A stretch of 64,000 nucleotides of DNA from Piscicola geometra (lineage: Eukaryota > Annelida > Clitellata > Hirudinida > Piscicolidae): positions 5,958,301 to 6,022,300 of the forward strand of contig OX030957.1 of assembly GCA_943735955.1 (NCBI GenBank), in the 5' to 3' direction. Both the position numbers and the translations under genes were made by a program. Positions 11,871 through 30,500 of this stretch are shown here, piece after piece. Positions within the stretch are counted from its first letter, which is position 1; every line of letters starts with the position of its first letter. The notes beneath the pieces are model-generated. The model searched no databases and was not told the origin of the DNA. It saw only the letters and a list, made by a program, of their open reading frames with translations.

Positions 11871-12156
11871 ACTTAGTGCTCATATAGGTCATTATTAGGG
11901 AGGCAACACTGGTGCTAGTGGTAGGATAGGTAGCCTGGGTGATTTGTGGTAGTTTCTATGTACGATGTATTTAGTTCAAGTAAGTTATGAAGGTGATGGT
12001 TGGTAAAGAGGGTGTTTTCGACTAACTGGTAATAATATATAGATAATATATAGATTATTTTGATAACTTTTGTGGTGATATGTAAATTATTTTTTGCTAA
12101 CTATTGACACTTGAACTTATTTTTAGGTTTTTTCTAGTTTATCTCAAGAACACCGG

Positions 12157-12162
12157 AATAAA
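12157..12162 (+). terminator. Possible polyadenylation signal of the Kir gene
   Basis: AATAAA about 290 bp after the Kir stop, in AT-rich 3' flank. Confidence 0.3.
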
Positions 12163-13786
12163 TAACATTTTTTTATTTCTTTACTTTATTTTAAATTAAT
12201 AATCATATATTATTACTATTATTATTGTTATTGATTTATATAAAAATTTATACTTATTTACTTTTTTCGTTAATTACGCCCTGTTCACCGCTCATATAGT
12301 GCCATTCACTGACCATTTCCGAGTACTGTTTGCCCTTCCTTGTGAAGTTTGATTCTGCAAGTGACATCTCTGTTTAAGAAATCTTCATAGTTTCATTTAA
12401 AATGTTTATAATAAAATGTTTTTATTAGTTTTAATTTTTTTTTGGTTGTTAAAATATACATAAACTACAATTTTCATGAATTTAGAGATTATAATTTTTT
12501 AAACAAATTAAAATTTAATGTATTTGACTAGATTCTTAAATAGCACATTTTATCCTCCACTGAAGTTTCTACTAACCAAACTAACGTTGTAAAGAGAAAA
12601 CTTTTGTTTTAATATAAATAATATTATTTAAATCAAATAATAGTTTGATAGAAATGTCATTGGATAAAGGAAATTCGATAGTGTTTTCCAAACTATTCCA
12701 TATTTAAGATTTAAATGAGTCAATAACTCTAAAAACCTGTCTTTACGATTGTTTCCAATCTATAAAAGGTCAATAGAAATATCCTATAACGCTGATAAAT
12801 AAAAAATAGTGAAAAAAAAGTAAGTGGTGTTATTTTTAAAGTGAAAGTAATAGAAAGGGCAGTAGGTAAAGGGGGAAGGATTTGTAAGACAGTGTTTGCT
12901 TCATTTTGGCATGATGGATGTTTCTTGACAGATTTGCTAGTTTTGAGATGGCTCAGGATTTACAACACAGCAACAAATAACAATTCCTATTCAACTCCCC
13001 TTCAAGGTGTTTGGGGAAAACCTTGCATTTATTATGCCGTAACATGCCAAATTGTCTTTAAAATAATTTATTTTCAGCTATTTTTGGTCCATCGGATTTT
13101 TCAGACCATGAAAAATAGTGTTGGGGGTTGATTTTTTCTGTACGTAGAGTTTATGTAAAGTAAATAACTTTCAAAATATATATCCTGAAAAAAGCGAAAG
13201 TTAAAAACGGATAAAAGAATTGTGAAAATAATACAATTTAAAAAGCTGGGAATGGCTTTCTGGCTTGATAACTGATGAATTCATGATCAGATATTTGCAT
13301 TATAAGTTAAATAAAAGATAAGTTAATATTAAAAAAAGATTTTTTTCCAAAAAAACCTATTACAAAATTTTATTTGTATTTCAAAAAATTCAGTTAAAAT
13401 AAGTTTAATTAAAAATTATGCTGTTTAAGTTTCATAATATTAATAAGTTAAATAAAAGATAAGTTAATATTAAAAAAAGATTTTTTTCCAAAAAAACCAA
13501 TTACAAAATTTTATTTGTATTTCAAAAAATTCTGTTAAAATAAGTTTAGTTAAAAATTATGCTGTTTAAGTTTTATAATATTAATATAAACAGTTTTAAA
13601 ATATTAAAGGTACAATTTATAGATTTCAAATTACTATTGCAACACTATTTTATTCTAGTTTAGTTTTAGTTTATAAATATCTACCCATCTAAGATTCTTC
13701 ATCTAATAATTTCAATCTATAATTATTATTAATAATAATACATATAGTTACTATATAGTATAATACAGATTCTATATAAGGTTTAA
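12163..13786. other. Gene-free AT-rich interval
   Basis: No exon was recognised. A 96-codon frame at 12841-13131 has no recognisable domain and no splice context. A 141-bp tandem duplication is listed separately. Confidence 0.5.
13302..13583. repeat. Direct tandem duplication, 141-bp unit, two copies
   Basis: The segment beginning ataagttaaataaaagat at 13302 recurs at 13443, and the two copies differ at only a few positions. They are adjacent with no spacer, which indicates a recent duplication in non-coding DNA. Confidence 0.9.
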
Positions 13787-18603
<4,817 letters not shown>

Positions 18604-19531
18604 GGCAACCGCATCCGCTCATTTGTTTATATTCTATCAAAACACTCTCTTCAGTAATATCCTGCGCTATTCTTTTAATTTATTACTGACCTTCTGAAAA
18701 CATTTCTGATATTTTTTCAGTATATTAAATTTTGTTTTCTTTTAAAATAATTTTAAAAAATGTTTTCCATTTAACCAATACCTATTTTTCTACACTCTTT
18801 CACGTCCATTGTATAATCACCAGATTTCTTTTTTTTCGAAATGCCAAAAATTAAAGGCATTTCCCAAATACAATAAACCCGGTTCAATTTCCAAATGTTG
18901 GCACAAAACCCTGAAAATCCCAATAAAGTTTCGATCTTTTTCAAACTTGACACTCTTTAAGGAACAGTTTGGAAATGCCAAAGGATCAATCGCGAAACAT
19001 AATTCCTCTGTGGCGGTGTATGCTGATTTATTCTGATCGAACGTATGAATACAAATTAACAACACAACACGCTTTACAACTGGCTATCCTGAGCATCCCC
19101 AATCGATAACTGTATCGCTTGCTATGTATAAGGCAAGATAAAGTCGCATGTAAAAATTTGCGATAAATCCGTAACAGGTTGTGGGTTTAGAGAAACGTCC
19201 GAAAGTATATATGAGTTGGTTCGGTAGAAGTTTTAAAGCTCTCAAAAACCTGATAGATGGACTTTTTTTGATTGGAGACTGAGAAATATTCCGATAATAA
19301 GCTCGAACTAGAGGCTTGAAAGTTACAGAAAAGTCTCAAACGTTCAACTGTTGAGTGGAAACATTTTAAAACTATAATATTTGTTATCTTTCTTCCATTA
19401 TATTTAATAAAATTTAGATTTGATAAAGTAAAAATAAGAGTTTGACTTCAAAACATTTAAAACCTTGAGTCATCATCCGCTTTGATCATCATTTCATTTC
19501 CCATCCATCATTTAGCCATTAAGTCAGTCAA
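18604..19531. other. CCZ1-RAB18 intergenic interval
   Basis: AT-rich, with no exon seen. AATAAA at 18922-18927 could serve CCZ1, about 320 bp after its stop. Confidence 0.4.
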
Positions 19532-21513
19532 ATGGATGAGCGTGTATTAACAACCCTCAAAATTCTCATTATTGGAGAGAGCGCAGTTGGAAAATCAAGG
19601 TGAGATGATTGTCGTTAATGCTTTTGCCTTAAGAACAATTGATTTCTCTAAAATTCAAAACGATTGTAGTTAAAATAAGCAAATTATTGTTAAAATAATA
19701 AATGGTCTGAAAAGTGTTTTAATTTGATTTTCTTGTAGACTTGAATGTTAGTGCATTTCATTTGACTGATGACTCGTAATCCTCAAATTATTCCTCGTAA
19801 CACTCGAAGTTTTCTCCTGAGGTTCACGGACAACATGTTCCACAAAGAACAGTCCGCCACCATAGGTTGCCATGTCATGATTCTCATTCTATATTTTTTA
19901 TGCGTCAATCAGTAAGCATTTGTATGTATAAGCATGCCTAATATTTGATTTTTTAAAGGGATAGAATGAAGATAATATTTAAAGATTTATCTACTTTTTC
20001 GTATCTTTTCAATACTCATTCTTCTTTAAACTTTAAAGGCATAGATTTCAAGATCAAGGTGATAAACGTTGAAGGAGAGAAAGTAAAACTCACTCTGTGG
20101 GTATGTGCCACAAATCCTCACAATTAGCCCTCTCAATATCATCTCTGTTCTCATCTTTTCGAAGCTATCTATTTGTAATTTGGCTTTTTCATAGAGATGC
20201 TGATGATAATTCAAGTCATCTTAATCATAACTTCAACTCACCATCACCCATTCTTATCGTCATCCACCCATCATCACGCCATCATCATCACGAAACCATC
20301 CCATCATCACGCCATCATCATACTATCACCACCACATAATTACTCCATCTTCATCACATCGTCACCACATCATCACCACACCATTAGCACACCATCACTC
20401 ATTCTTCTTTACTCCACCATCACCACAACAGGACACAGCAGGGCAGGAACGCTTCAGAACTCTCACTCCCTCCTTCTACCGGAACGCGCAAGGATGCATA
20501 TTGGGTCTAATTCTGAGATTTCAAATTTGTAACTTCGTTTTTGCATAACTACCACTAACGTAAACGTAAAATTTTTTATAACCGGTCAGCTTCTAGAGGA
20601 AAATTAACAAATTTATTTTTTAATCTTTGTTTAGAAGCAATGGCCACCCGTTGACATCCATAACTCCCATTATAAGCTTCAAAACCACTTCAACAATCAT
20701 TATTTTACAAACTCAAAGCTTCAAAGCAGCATTTCTCACCACCACAACAACAAAAAAGCACATTTTCACAAACCCTACACCGCAGTGTACGATATAACAC
20801 GTAAAGAAACGTTCAAAAAACTGGAAGGGTGGCTGTCGGAGGTTCAGCTACATTGTCTGAAGAAGGATGTGGTGAAGCTGCTGGTAGGCAACAAGATTGA
20901 TAAGGTGATTGGAGAGGTGTGGACAAGTTGTGTAGAAAGGGATCAATGAGCTTAGTTCTAGTTAAATGGTGATATTTTTTTAGAAATATAAATATTTTCG
21001 TGAAAAATTAAATTAAATGATAATGAATCTTTCAAAAAAAGTTAACATATTTGCAAAAAAGTCAAATAACAAAGTTTATTTTTCAAACCCCACAACAAAA
21101 GATCTCATTCAAACCACACAGCAACCCAGGGAAGTTAGCGAAGACGAAGCCAGTTCGTTTGCTCAGCGTCACCAGTTGCTCTACGTAGAAGCGAGTGCCA
21201 AGACGACCGAGGGTGTTCAGTTGGCCTTCGAAGAAGTCGTCGTCAGAGTGAGTTTTTAAAATATTTGCATCGGGGGCGAGGGGAAAATTTGCGGTTGAAT
21301 GGGATATTGATGGGTTGTAAAAGTAGAAATAAAAGAGGTTTAAAATAGTTATTGTAAAATGAAAATCGCAAAACAAATTTCTCTTTAACGTCTTTGCTTT
21401 TCGCAAAAACACAGATTCTGCAGACACCAGGGCTGTGGTCACCTGACCAACCTCCATGCATTCGGATGGAGAGCAGAGAAGAGGAAGATGAGTCGATATG
21501 CTGCTTCCACTGA
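19532..21513 (+). CDS. RAB18: Small GTPase RAB18 (7 exons)
   Basis: RAB18 is a membrane-switch GTPase acting on the ER, lipid droplets and secretory granules. Exons: 19532-19599, 19810-19865, 20039-20100, 20432-20504, 20786-20904, 21122-21247, 21415-21513. All phases match and the product is 200 residues (human about 206). The start MDERVLTTLKILIIGES closely matches the RAB18 N-terminus, which separates it from other Rabs. GTPase motifs: P-loop GESAVGKS (15-22), switch I SATIGIDFK, switch II DTAGQERF (from 63), NKID, and EASAK. The intron before exon 4 is filled with CATCA-type repeats right up to the acceptor. The C-terminus ends CCFH, so a two-cysteine prenylation site is plausible, although it is not the CSVL-type tail of vertebrate RAB18. 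Confidence 0.95.
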
Positions 21514-24500
21514 GCCTGCCGCTTGGATCAATGGGCTGGTGAAAGAGTTTCTATGTGCCATCATACGGTGAAGCGACAGGGAGCAGGGAGGGGTGGGTTT
21601 CCGTGATGAGAACTTAGTCGAGTTCAAAGTGCTGTAGAGGTTTTGAGGAAAGTAGGAGATGTGGGGAGGGTTGCTTATGGGAAGTAGAATGGTGAGGGTT
21701 TTTAGAGAAATTATTTTTTTCGTGGTGATTACATGCTTCTGTGAAAGTTGTAAGTTCATGAATTGTAGCCGTGATGAAGTTAATGAAGTAGGATATGAAC
21801 TTGAAAAGTAAGATTACAAATACCGCATGCAATATTACATGAATATTCCCTAACCTCATTGTATTTTCGACTATCGATCCGCGTGTTTGTCGACTTGAAA
21901 TCATTCCTATTTTCTATTTTATACATTTTCAAAAGCTTTGAATTTTAGATTTTGTTATTAAGCCATTTACATCGAAGTTTTTCTAATTGTTTCAAAATAA
22001 TATTTTTGGATAGGTTCATAACTTTTCGATTTATAAAATTCAATGCTATTCTTTTTAATTCTAAAGATTTTCATTGAATTTATGTTTTTTACATGCTCTG
22101 ATTCAATTCTAAAGAGGCTTAAGTTGCGTTAAAAGCAAGTTTTGGAACGCCTTATTTCGTTTTTATATCTTGAGATAAAACAGAGCCTTTTATTAGGCAA
22201 ACATAAACTCTTTTTATCTCTGACTTGATTGTAAAAATACAATAATCATCCATAATTGAATGTAATGGAACCATTACTAGGATAATTAACTTTAAAATGT
22301 ATTATTGTATAAATTTATTTGAAAATAAGTGGTTTAGAAATAATCGAAGCTTATTTTTATGAAATTTTTTTCTTAACTAAGTGAGAACTGATATAAAATA
22401 GGTTTTTATGAATAGATAGACTATTCAAATGACAGGAAGATTTAAAAAATATGGGTCATTTTTCAAACTTAATTTCGCTCCTAACTTTCGTCGTGTGTGT
22501 TTTTCTTCATATTTATTTCAACATTTAACTTAATCATGCTTATTGTCTGTTATCATATTTTTATAAAATATTTTTTTAGTGATACGATATGAAAAAAATC
22601 AATAAAACTAGGGAACTAGTCATGCATATAAAATGCAATTAAAAACCTATTTTATTGCATGCGATACTCCTTAGATAAAACATAAATTTAAAAAATTAAC
22701 TATTAGCTAGGTTAAACATTTTATCAAAAACATTCTTTAAATATATATTCAGTTTGATGAAAATATTATTAAATCACTACGGGCAAGCAAATCTCAGATA
22801 TATTATGTTTCATGTTCCTCCCCCTATAAAACCAGCACCGAGTCGTGTGGACCTTTGAGAAAAAAATAAATGGGAAAACAACTTTTGCTTGTTTAAACAT
22901 TTTTTAAATATTATAAACTATATAATGTAATTTAAAAATAAAATTATATCAAGTATACTAGTTAAAAATCTTTATTTCTCAATATCTGAAAATAATGAAT
23001 TGAAAGATAGAAGAATAAAAACACTTTTTAGTGTGTAGAAATAATTATATTTTCGAATAATTCTTTTAAAACTCATACGATTATTGAGTGTATGTTTTTA
23101 AAACAATCGAATTAAAGTAGAAGACTGCGTTGATGTGCTGGTGAGTGTTCAAATTGATGTTCGATGGTTTTAAATGTCTTTCAAAATCGCATTTTAAAAC
23201 TAATAGGTTCGAATTGTTTTAGAATAGTTTTTTTAAATAGATAGGGGGAGATTGCACAAGGTGGAACGACTTTTACACGTAGCCTCATATCTCAATTGCA
23301 TAACCAATAACGTAAACTAAAATGTATTCAGCCATTATATTAATTCTTTGTCTAACTATATCAACTTTAAAATAAGAAATAAATAATTAAAAAAATATGA
23401 GTTTACCTTAGACATGAACATTCAAAAATTCCATCTTGAGCAACTGGGTTCCCAAGATGGAAAGCTTAGTTGCCTAAGACGAAATCAGATTGTATGTCAT
23501 AAAAACTGTAATTTAAACGTTTTGCTTATCATCAGACTATCTTATTTATCTTTAAAAAAAACTTTGTTCCACCTAATCAATACTAATAATTCAAAAAAAA
23601 TCTTTATTTATTCTGAAATGTTGAGTCTTTCAGTCCCTTCTCAAAAGCGTCATTAAATGTCTTTTAAAAATACTCTAAAAATATTTTTAGAAATTTCATT
23701 TTAAAAATAAACTCTGCAGAGCAATGTTGCTTTAGAATAACATAAGCTAAAATCGCTTTACTCAGAGAATTTTTTTTATTTCGTTTTTTACTTATAGCTT
23801 CAACCATTTCCCGTGCAAACCTCTAGTCTTCAGTCTAATGAGACTAATGAGACAAAATTCCAAATCTATTCAAATTTGAGATTTAGCTATGAATAGAACA
23901 TACTTGCGTCAAATAATTATTGGTTTGTATTAATTTTCATTAGCCTATTTAGAATATACTTTATATAGCCTATTATACTGTTCATAGTCTATGTAGATTT
24001 ATCAGAGTGCTACCATCATCTCCCGAGATGGACGAATGCTAGAAACATATTTATCAATGTCTACAATCTTTTCCTACATTTCATCTTAAGCAACTATTCA
24101 TGTTTCATCTTAGGCAACTATGACCATGCTACACATACATAGTTACAACAGGCCGATCACCAATTTATTAATTATACTTCTTCCACATAATGAAACTGTA
24201 GTGCATCATCTAATTAATAATAATAAAATAAAAACTATATTTCATCGGATGTTGAAGAAAAAAAAAGCAAAACGTTATCTCTCAACTTTCTAACTGTTCT
24301 TCTAGAAATCAGTTTTTAAATTATTATAATTGAACGAGACAACTTTCAGAAACGAAAACAACATAACAATGTGCTTAGAAAACGGACGCACGAAGAAAAA
24401 ATAGTTTCACTTTTATTTCTATATGGCATAGCTGTAAATAAGCTCGTTCCATCTTAGGAACTGATTCATATTGAGCAACCTTTCCCTATATGTTAATCAT

Positions 24501-27500
24501 GAATTTTTATTAACAATTTTAAATCTTTTTTAGCATTAATCATTTTTAAATGATTTCTTATGATTAATGATTTCTTATTTGAAAAAAGCGTGACTTATGA
24601 ATTTTATATATAAATATATAATATTTAAATGTTTATATAAACGTTTTCTTGATTTAATGTTATTAAAAACACACTAATCCAAAGAATTTAAAAGTTTTAA
24701 AAAATCTCGTATGAAGAAGGATGGTTTCATTTGATTCCAGTATCCACTATCGAGAAATCTAATAAGAAGTAGTGGATGGCTGAAGGGATCGATATAAAGT
24801 TCTTTAAAAAACCTACTGATATATGATTAATTGTATAATTGGATTGATGGGCGGAGACGTGGATATATGATTGAGAAGATGGGCGGAAGAGCACTTGGAC
24901 TGATTGTTAGGGGGCAGAGCTCACACAAGACGAATCGACATGATCCTTCTAGATTACAAGACATTTCCTTGTTCTTTGTTCAACAAAATTTTATATTAAA
25001 AATTAAAATTGGTAAAATTAATTAATATTTTTAATAATTATAAAGAAAATTCTAAAGAAAATTTTATAAATAGCCAGGAATGTTGTTAAAGAGAGGAGTA
25101 ATTTAACTACATCAAAAATATTTGGTTTTATATGAGATAATTACAGAATTTCTATATTGAATATATTAAAATGAAGTTTTCTTCTAAATGATAAAAAAAT
25201 CATATTATAATTTATAATATATTGAGAAAAAAAAATCTTTTTTAAGTTTCAAGCGTTTTGCATCTTTTTCTCGTTTTGTGGGTAATTTATCAATTCGCAG
25301 TCACTCGTCACTGAGCTTTATTTCGAAAGTTTTCAAAGTTTAAACATTTTAAAATATTGATTACTAGGTGAAGTTGTTTTTTAAAAAATTTCAACAAACA
25401 AACTGTTTAAAAAAAAATTTTTTTAAATTTAAAACATAATTATTTTGTTTTTTGGAGAAAATTTTTTAAATACAATTTTTAGAATATTTTTTTCATCTAC
25501 AGCACAACATTTGAATTCGCTAACAGGCTCTGAAGCCATTACGCTTGCATTACGATACATCGCATCGTCGATACATAAATTCAATTATGGTCTTCCTATC
25601 AACTATCTCTTCAACGTTTTCTCATTCTTGTAAACGCATCAAGGAATAATTTTCCACGTTTTGTTCTTGAAAGTAAGAATAAATGATATTTTATTGAAAA
25701 TGTAAATGAAATATCTTTTTGGCTCAGAAAAAATTGTCAGTTATATGTGTTATATATTACCCTTTTATTATTTTATTTATAATGAGTAAACTATAGAATA
25801 TTTAAACATACTTTGATTGTTAAGAACAATCATCAAGCTCAAGTTTTTGTTGCTTCGTGATTTGTAACAATTTTCAAAGTGTCAAAAAGGTTTTTTTAAA
25901 GATTAAAAGATAATGAGGCGAGCGTTTGAAAGCTGAAGAAGTGGTCTGTACTTTTGAAAGCGGATAAGTGCACTTTTTGAAGAATGTTTATTCGCTTTAG
26001 CGATGAGGCTCTCAGAAGAAAAGCTGATTATGGTCCATCGAAGAAATCTATCAAATGATTTTGTAGGGTTGTTGTAAAAAAGAATAATAAATTAAATAAT
26101 AGTTTTTTTTGGGTGAAATGTATTGAAAAAAAACAAAATAGTTCAAAAATAGTTCAAACTCATCAGCGATTTCAAAGTTGTCAGCCATTCCGGAGGAGCA
26201 TGGCGTGCTGAAGTGTTATTAGAGAAACAATCATTTTTGTGAAACAAATAGTACATATTTTTGATGAAAGTTTACTGTTATGCGAATTACATTCGATTTC
26301 AAGGTTATTGAAAAGATTCTTAAGATAAATATTGACTTTTATAGTCCTAATTGAATGCGTTCCTTCAAAGATGTTTACGTTTTAAATATAAACTTTTTCT
26401 TATTCACAATCTATTTAATTGCTGCTTTTTCATAAGATGTATATGCTTAAAAAGGCTTTTCTAATATCAAGAACTATTTTTTTCTTAATTTTCCAAATAA
26501 TTGGAATTGAGAAAAAGAAAGTAAAAGCTTTGATGCATACTTTTATGTTTTAATTAATCTCACAAAAAGATTTTATTCATCATTTATGGCATGTACAAAA
26601 TGTATCCACAACAATTTGGTTTTTCTTTACTATACTTTTAGGGTTTTTATTTTCATAAATCTGGAAATGTTTCACAATTTATGAATGATTTTTAAAAAAT
26701 ATTTATTTCTATTTAATGATAGTCATAACAATAAACATTCGAAAGGTTTTTTTGCATTTTCTTAGGACTTCAATAAAAAAAAAGAATCCTCAAATGACTT
26801 TTCCATCGTTGAAACACAAATCGAAAAATTACAAATAATTAAAGTAAATTAAAGTGAAAATTTTCTAGTTAAGTTCATAAGTCTAAAAATAAAATCTTTA
26901 AAAGTTAAATTGTTTACCAAACATATTTCTCGGAATTTAAAGCAAGAATTGCTTTGTTCTTGGTCCATAAAGTGCATCGTGCCTCGTCGTGGATGCCACT
27001 TTAACTAAAACCTAAAGTTGAAGGTTTTTTTATTGACTTGCAGGAGCACTTGGTATTACTTCAAACAGTACTTTTCAGTTCTTTTAATGTACAAAAGTTT
27101 ATGTTGGTGTAAGGCTGCTTCTTAACGGCATTCTTTCGTTTTTCAATGCCCATAAGCGCAGCAACATTGCAATCTCGTTTTGTATTTTTTCAAACGACCT
27201 GCTTGATTTCATTCAATGCAACAACTCGACGCTGGTCTAAGAGTGCGCGTGTGTCAAATGAGACGGAAGGAAGTGGTGAATGCATTGGAACACAGAACAG
27301 AGCCGATCGATTTTCCTTCTCCCATCGGATGTCAGTCTGCCTCAACTGACTGAAACTGTTCCGCAAGAGTCGCATTAAATCCTAAAACGTACAACAGAGT
27401 TCCACAGGCCGTGTAATACGATGGTATAAAACACAGTGCGAGGCAATACAAAAAGGCACAACACAATACCAGAAAGACTTTCAAACACAACACAATATAC

Positions 27501-30500
27501 AAGAAGCTGTAAAACACAACAAAATATGCAATAAGCTCTAAAACACAATAGAAAACAAAGCGTTAGAGTAAACCAACCCTCAATACGATTACAAAGTAGC
27601 TAGGGGAGCATTAACTCAAGGGCTCATTGTGTGCATGTGACAATCCACCCATTGCGAGGTGCCTTGAAGACTGCCCAAAATATTTCGCAGTCGGTTGCCT
27701 CCGCAGACCTTGTCAAGCTTCATTTAGCTCGCTTATATACGAGCGATAACTCACGTGTCGGTTCTTTATGCGACGCGCATTTTATTCGCCTCATACCCTA
27801 TGCAGCACTTGTTTATGACTGGCATGCTCTATACTTTATCTGTGCTTTCAAAATGATGTTTTATTAGGCTTCTAACAAAGACAGCTTGATCACGAGGCAA
27901 ACAAAAATGAGAAAGAAAAAGATTGGTAAAGGGCATCGGGTGATATAGAAAAACGGTGGAAACATCAAATATTGGAGTGGTAATGGAGGATATTGGGTTT
28001 GATGGATCGGTTCCTCATGAATGGGTGCCTGAGGAGCTCACGCCTCATGTTGTTTAGGCATACTCTTAGTGAAGAGTGGGCGCTGCCCTGAGCAGCTAAA
28101 TCGCCGTTAACGTGTATTAAATGTTATCTTCACGAATGAAAAACACTTTTTTCCTCATAAACTATTAACTATTTAATTAATAAAAATGTATATTCTAAAT
28201 CACAATCACAGAAGATATACACATAAACACACCCACACTGAAACATCATCAAAAACAAGCTAGAACAAAAATTAAGTTAAAAATAGAAAAAATCACACAC
28301 ACGGACACACATACGCGCAAACAGATTGGAGACAAGATGTATGGATCGACTAAGGGATAATCGTTGCATTCTTAACACTTAGGGCTCTTATCGCCTCTAT
28401 CATTCTCGTGTGCACGCATGCGTGCATAACAAATGAAAGTCATTGCGAGGGTCTTTGCGAGTTAAGGCACTTAGCGTACATATCTTTTCGAGCGTTTAAT
28501 AACGTTTTTCAAAGCAAAAAAGTTGTAGAAAAGATCTATTCGCATTTGGAAATAAGAAATTAAATGAAATATTCTAAAAGTTTTTACACGGCAATAGTTT
28601 CCTGATTAGGGCAGGATGATATTTATGGGCCCTGTTCGCCATTATGTTATCTCAGAGCACTGAGCCGTGAAGGCTTTGATAAAAAAACTGGCATGCACCA
28701 TTAAGATTTTCAAAATTAACAACAAAAGAAACCTGATGAAAAATATTGCTGCAGAGGGACGGTGATGAAAAAAGAAAAAGAAATCATAAAACTTTAATAA
28801 AAAATAGAAAACATTAAAAAATGAGAAAACTTGGAATAAGAGCAATAACAGGCATGAAAGAAGTGGTAATAAAAACGAAGATAAAGCAGGAGTGTTAATA
28901 AGAGGGGTGAGAATGGCCGGATGAATGGGGGTGCATGCATGAGAGGCTCATTGCAGGATAATGCGGTATTAAGCTCGGAGTACTAGTCATAGCACCCTCC
29001 TCGCTAATCCATTTCAGCTTCTCTTCTCTATTCATCCCTTTTATTCATCAATTCCATTGTCTTTTTACGTTTTTTTTCTTTAAAATTTTTACACCTTTTA
29101 TTTGTTTATATATTTTTCTACTCTTCTTGAAATTTGTTTTCTTGCTTTTCGATTGACTCGATCAGGCAACAGCACCTTTGATGCTCCACTCCATCTCCGC
29201 TGCTCTCTCATGCAATAACTTCTTTATCATCTCCTCGATTCTATATTGCCACTTTTCTGGCCATCTCATCCATCATTTTCTATTAGTTTTTTACGTTTCA
29301 TTTTTTCTTTCTCCTCCTTCAATATTACCTTCTTTTCACTCATATGTCTTTTCTGTAATCTGAGAACTTAGTTTCATGTCGGTTTAACGGAAGCTTCCCG
29401 GTTGAACTTATTGATATTTTGAGATGTATTTGACAACTAAATGTCTCATAGACGTTTCGAAATTGCTTCAAAAAAGTTGCAACTTCTTTAACAGAATCTC
29501 AAGCGCCCCCACGTTTCATGCTTCACTCTCCAACCTCATTGCATTTTTGTTTCGTTTCAAGTTAACGCCTAAAAAATCTTTTTTTTTTTTACTTTTTTTT
29601 TCTAACTTTAAATTTGCTCATTTATATTTTAATAATTTAAGTTTCAAGCTCAAACGTGTGATTTTTAATTTACTTAACTTAAAAATACTCTTTTAAAAAG
29701 CAACATTTCAGATTGAAAGAATATTTGCTTTGCTCGTTTTTGGTTTTCATACTGCTTTTGAAAGAACAAATTGTAAATTTTAATTTAAAGCAATTGTAGT
29801 ACAGATTCTGAACAAATAAAATTAAATACTATTAATTAGAAATTAGAAAATCACTTTTTTTCTTCTCTTCTAAAAACAAACACATGCATACTAGACTTGA
29901 TAAACTTGTGTGCACGCGTACATGGGAGAATAGTTCAGAAGAAATCAGCAGAGCGTTTCCGAGAGGACGTCACAGCGGTGCTCTCAAGTGCCACAGTGAT
30001 CGCCATAGTCATCCGTCAAAGGTCGTTGCAGCAAACGCACGCCTTATCTCCACACTGCATCCACACCTTAATGAATCGTCAAAATCTTTTGCGATGTTAT
30101 TTATGTGAACTTTTTAGTTTGAACGTGCTAGATGTATGAGTTTGGGGATCCTATTTTAGAAAAAAATGTGTTAGTTTTGGTTATATTGAATTAGAGTCAC
30201 GAAAACAATTAATCACTTTTGTGTATGATGATTAATCAAGAACCTCGCGTTTCAAACGTTTTTAAAACATTAATAGTTTTAAAACAAATATTTTTGTAAT
30301 ATTTATGATTTTCCAAAAAATATTTTTAAAATATTTCTAAATTAGATAAATATTTTTTAATATTTATTTTTTCAGAAAAAAAAATTTGAAGATAGAATCA
30401 AATAAATTATTCCCAAAACGAATCATGCGTGTTGCGTGTAGAATTCAGAAGAATTGAGCTAATTATCACTGAGACGTGCACTTTTTTTAAAAACTGGATT

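Noticed and set aside
12841..13131. A 96-codon frame
   Set aside because: Ordinary chance frame in AT-rich DNA with no domain, no conserved motif and no splice signals.
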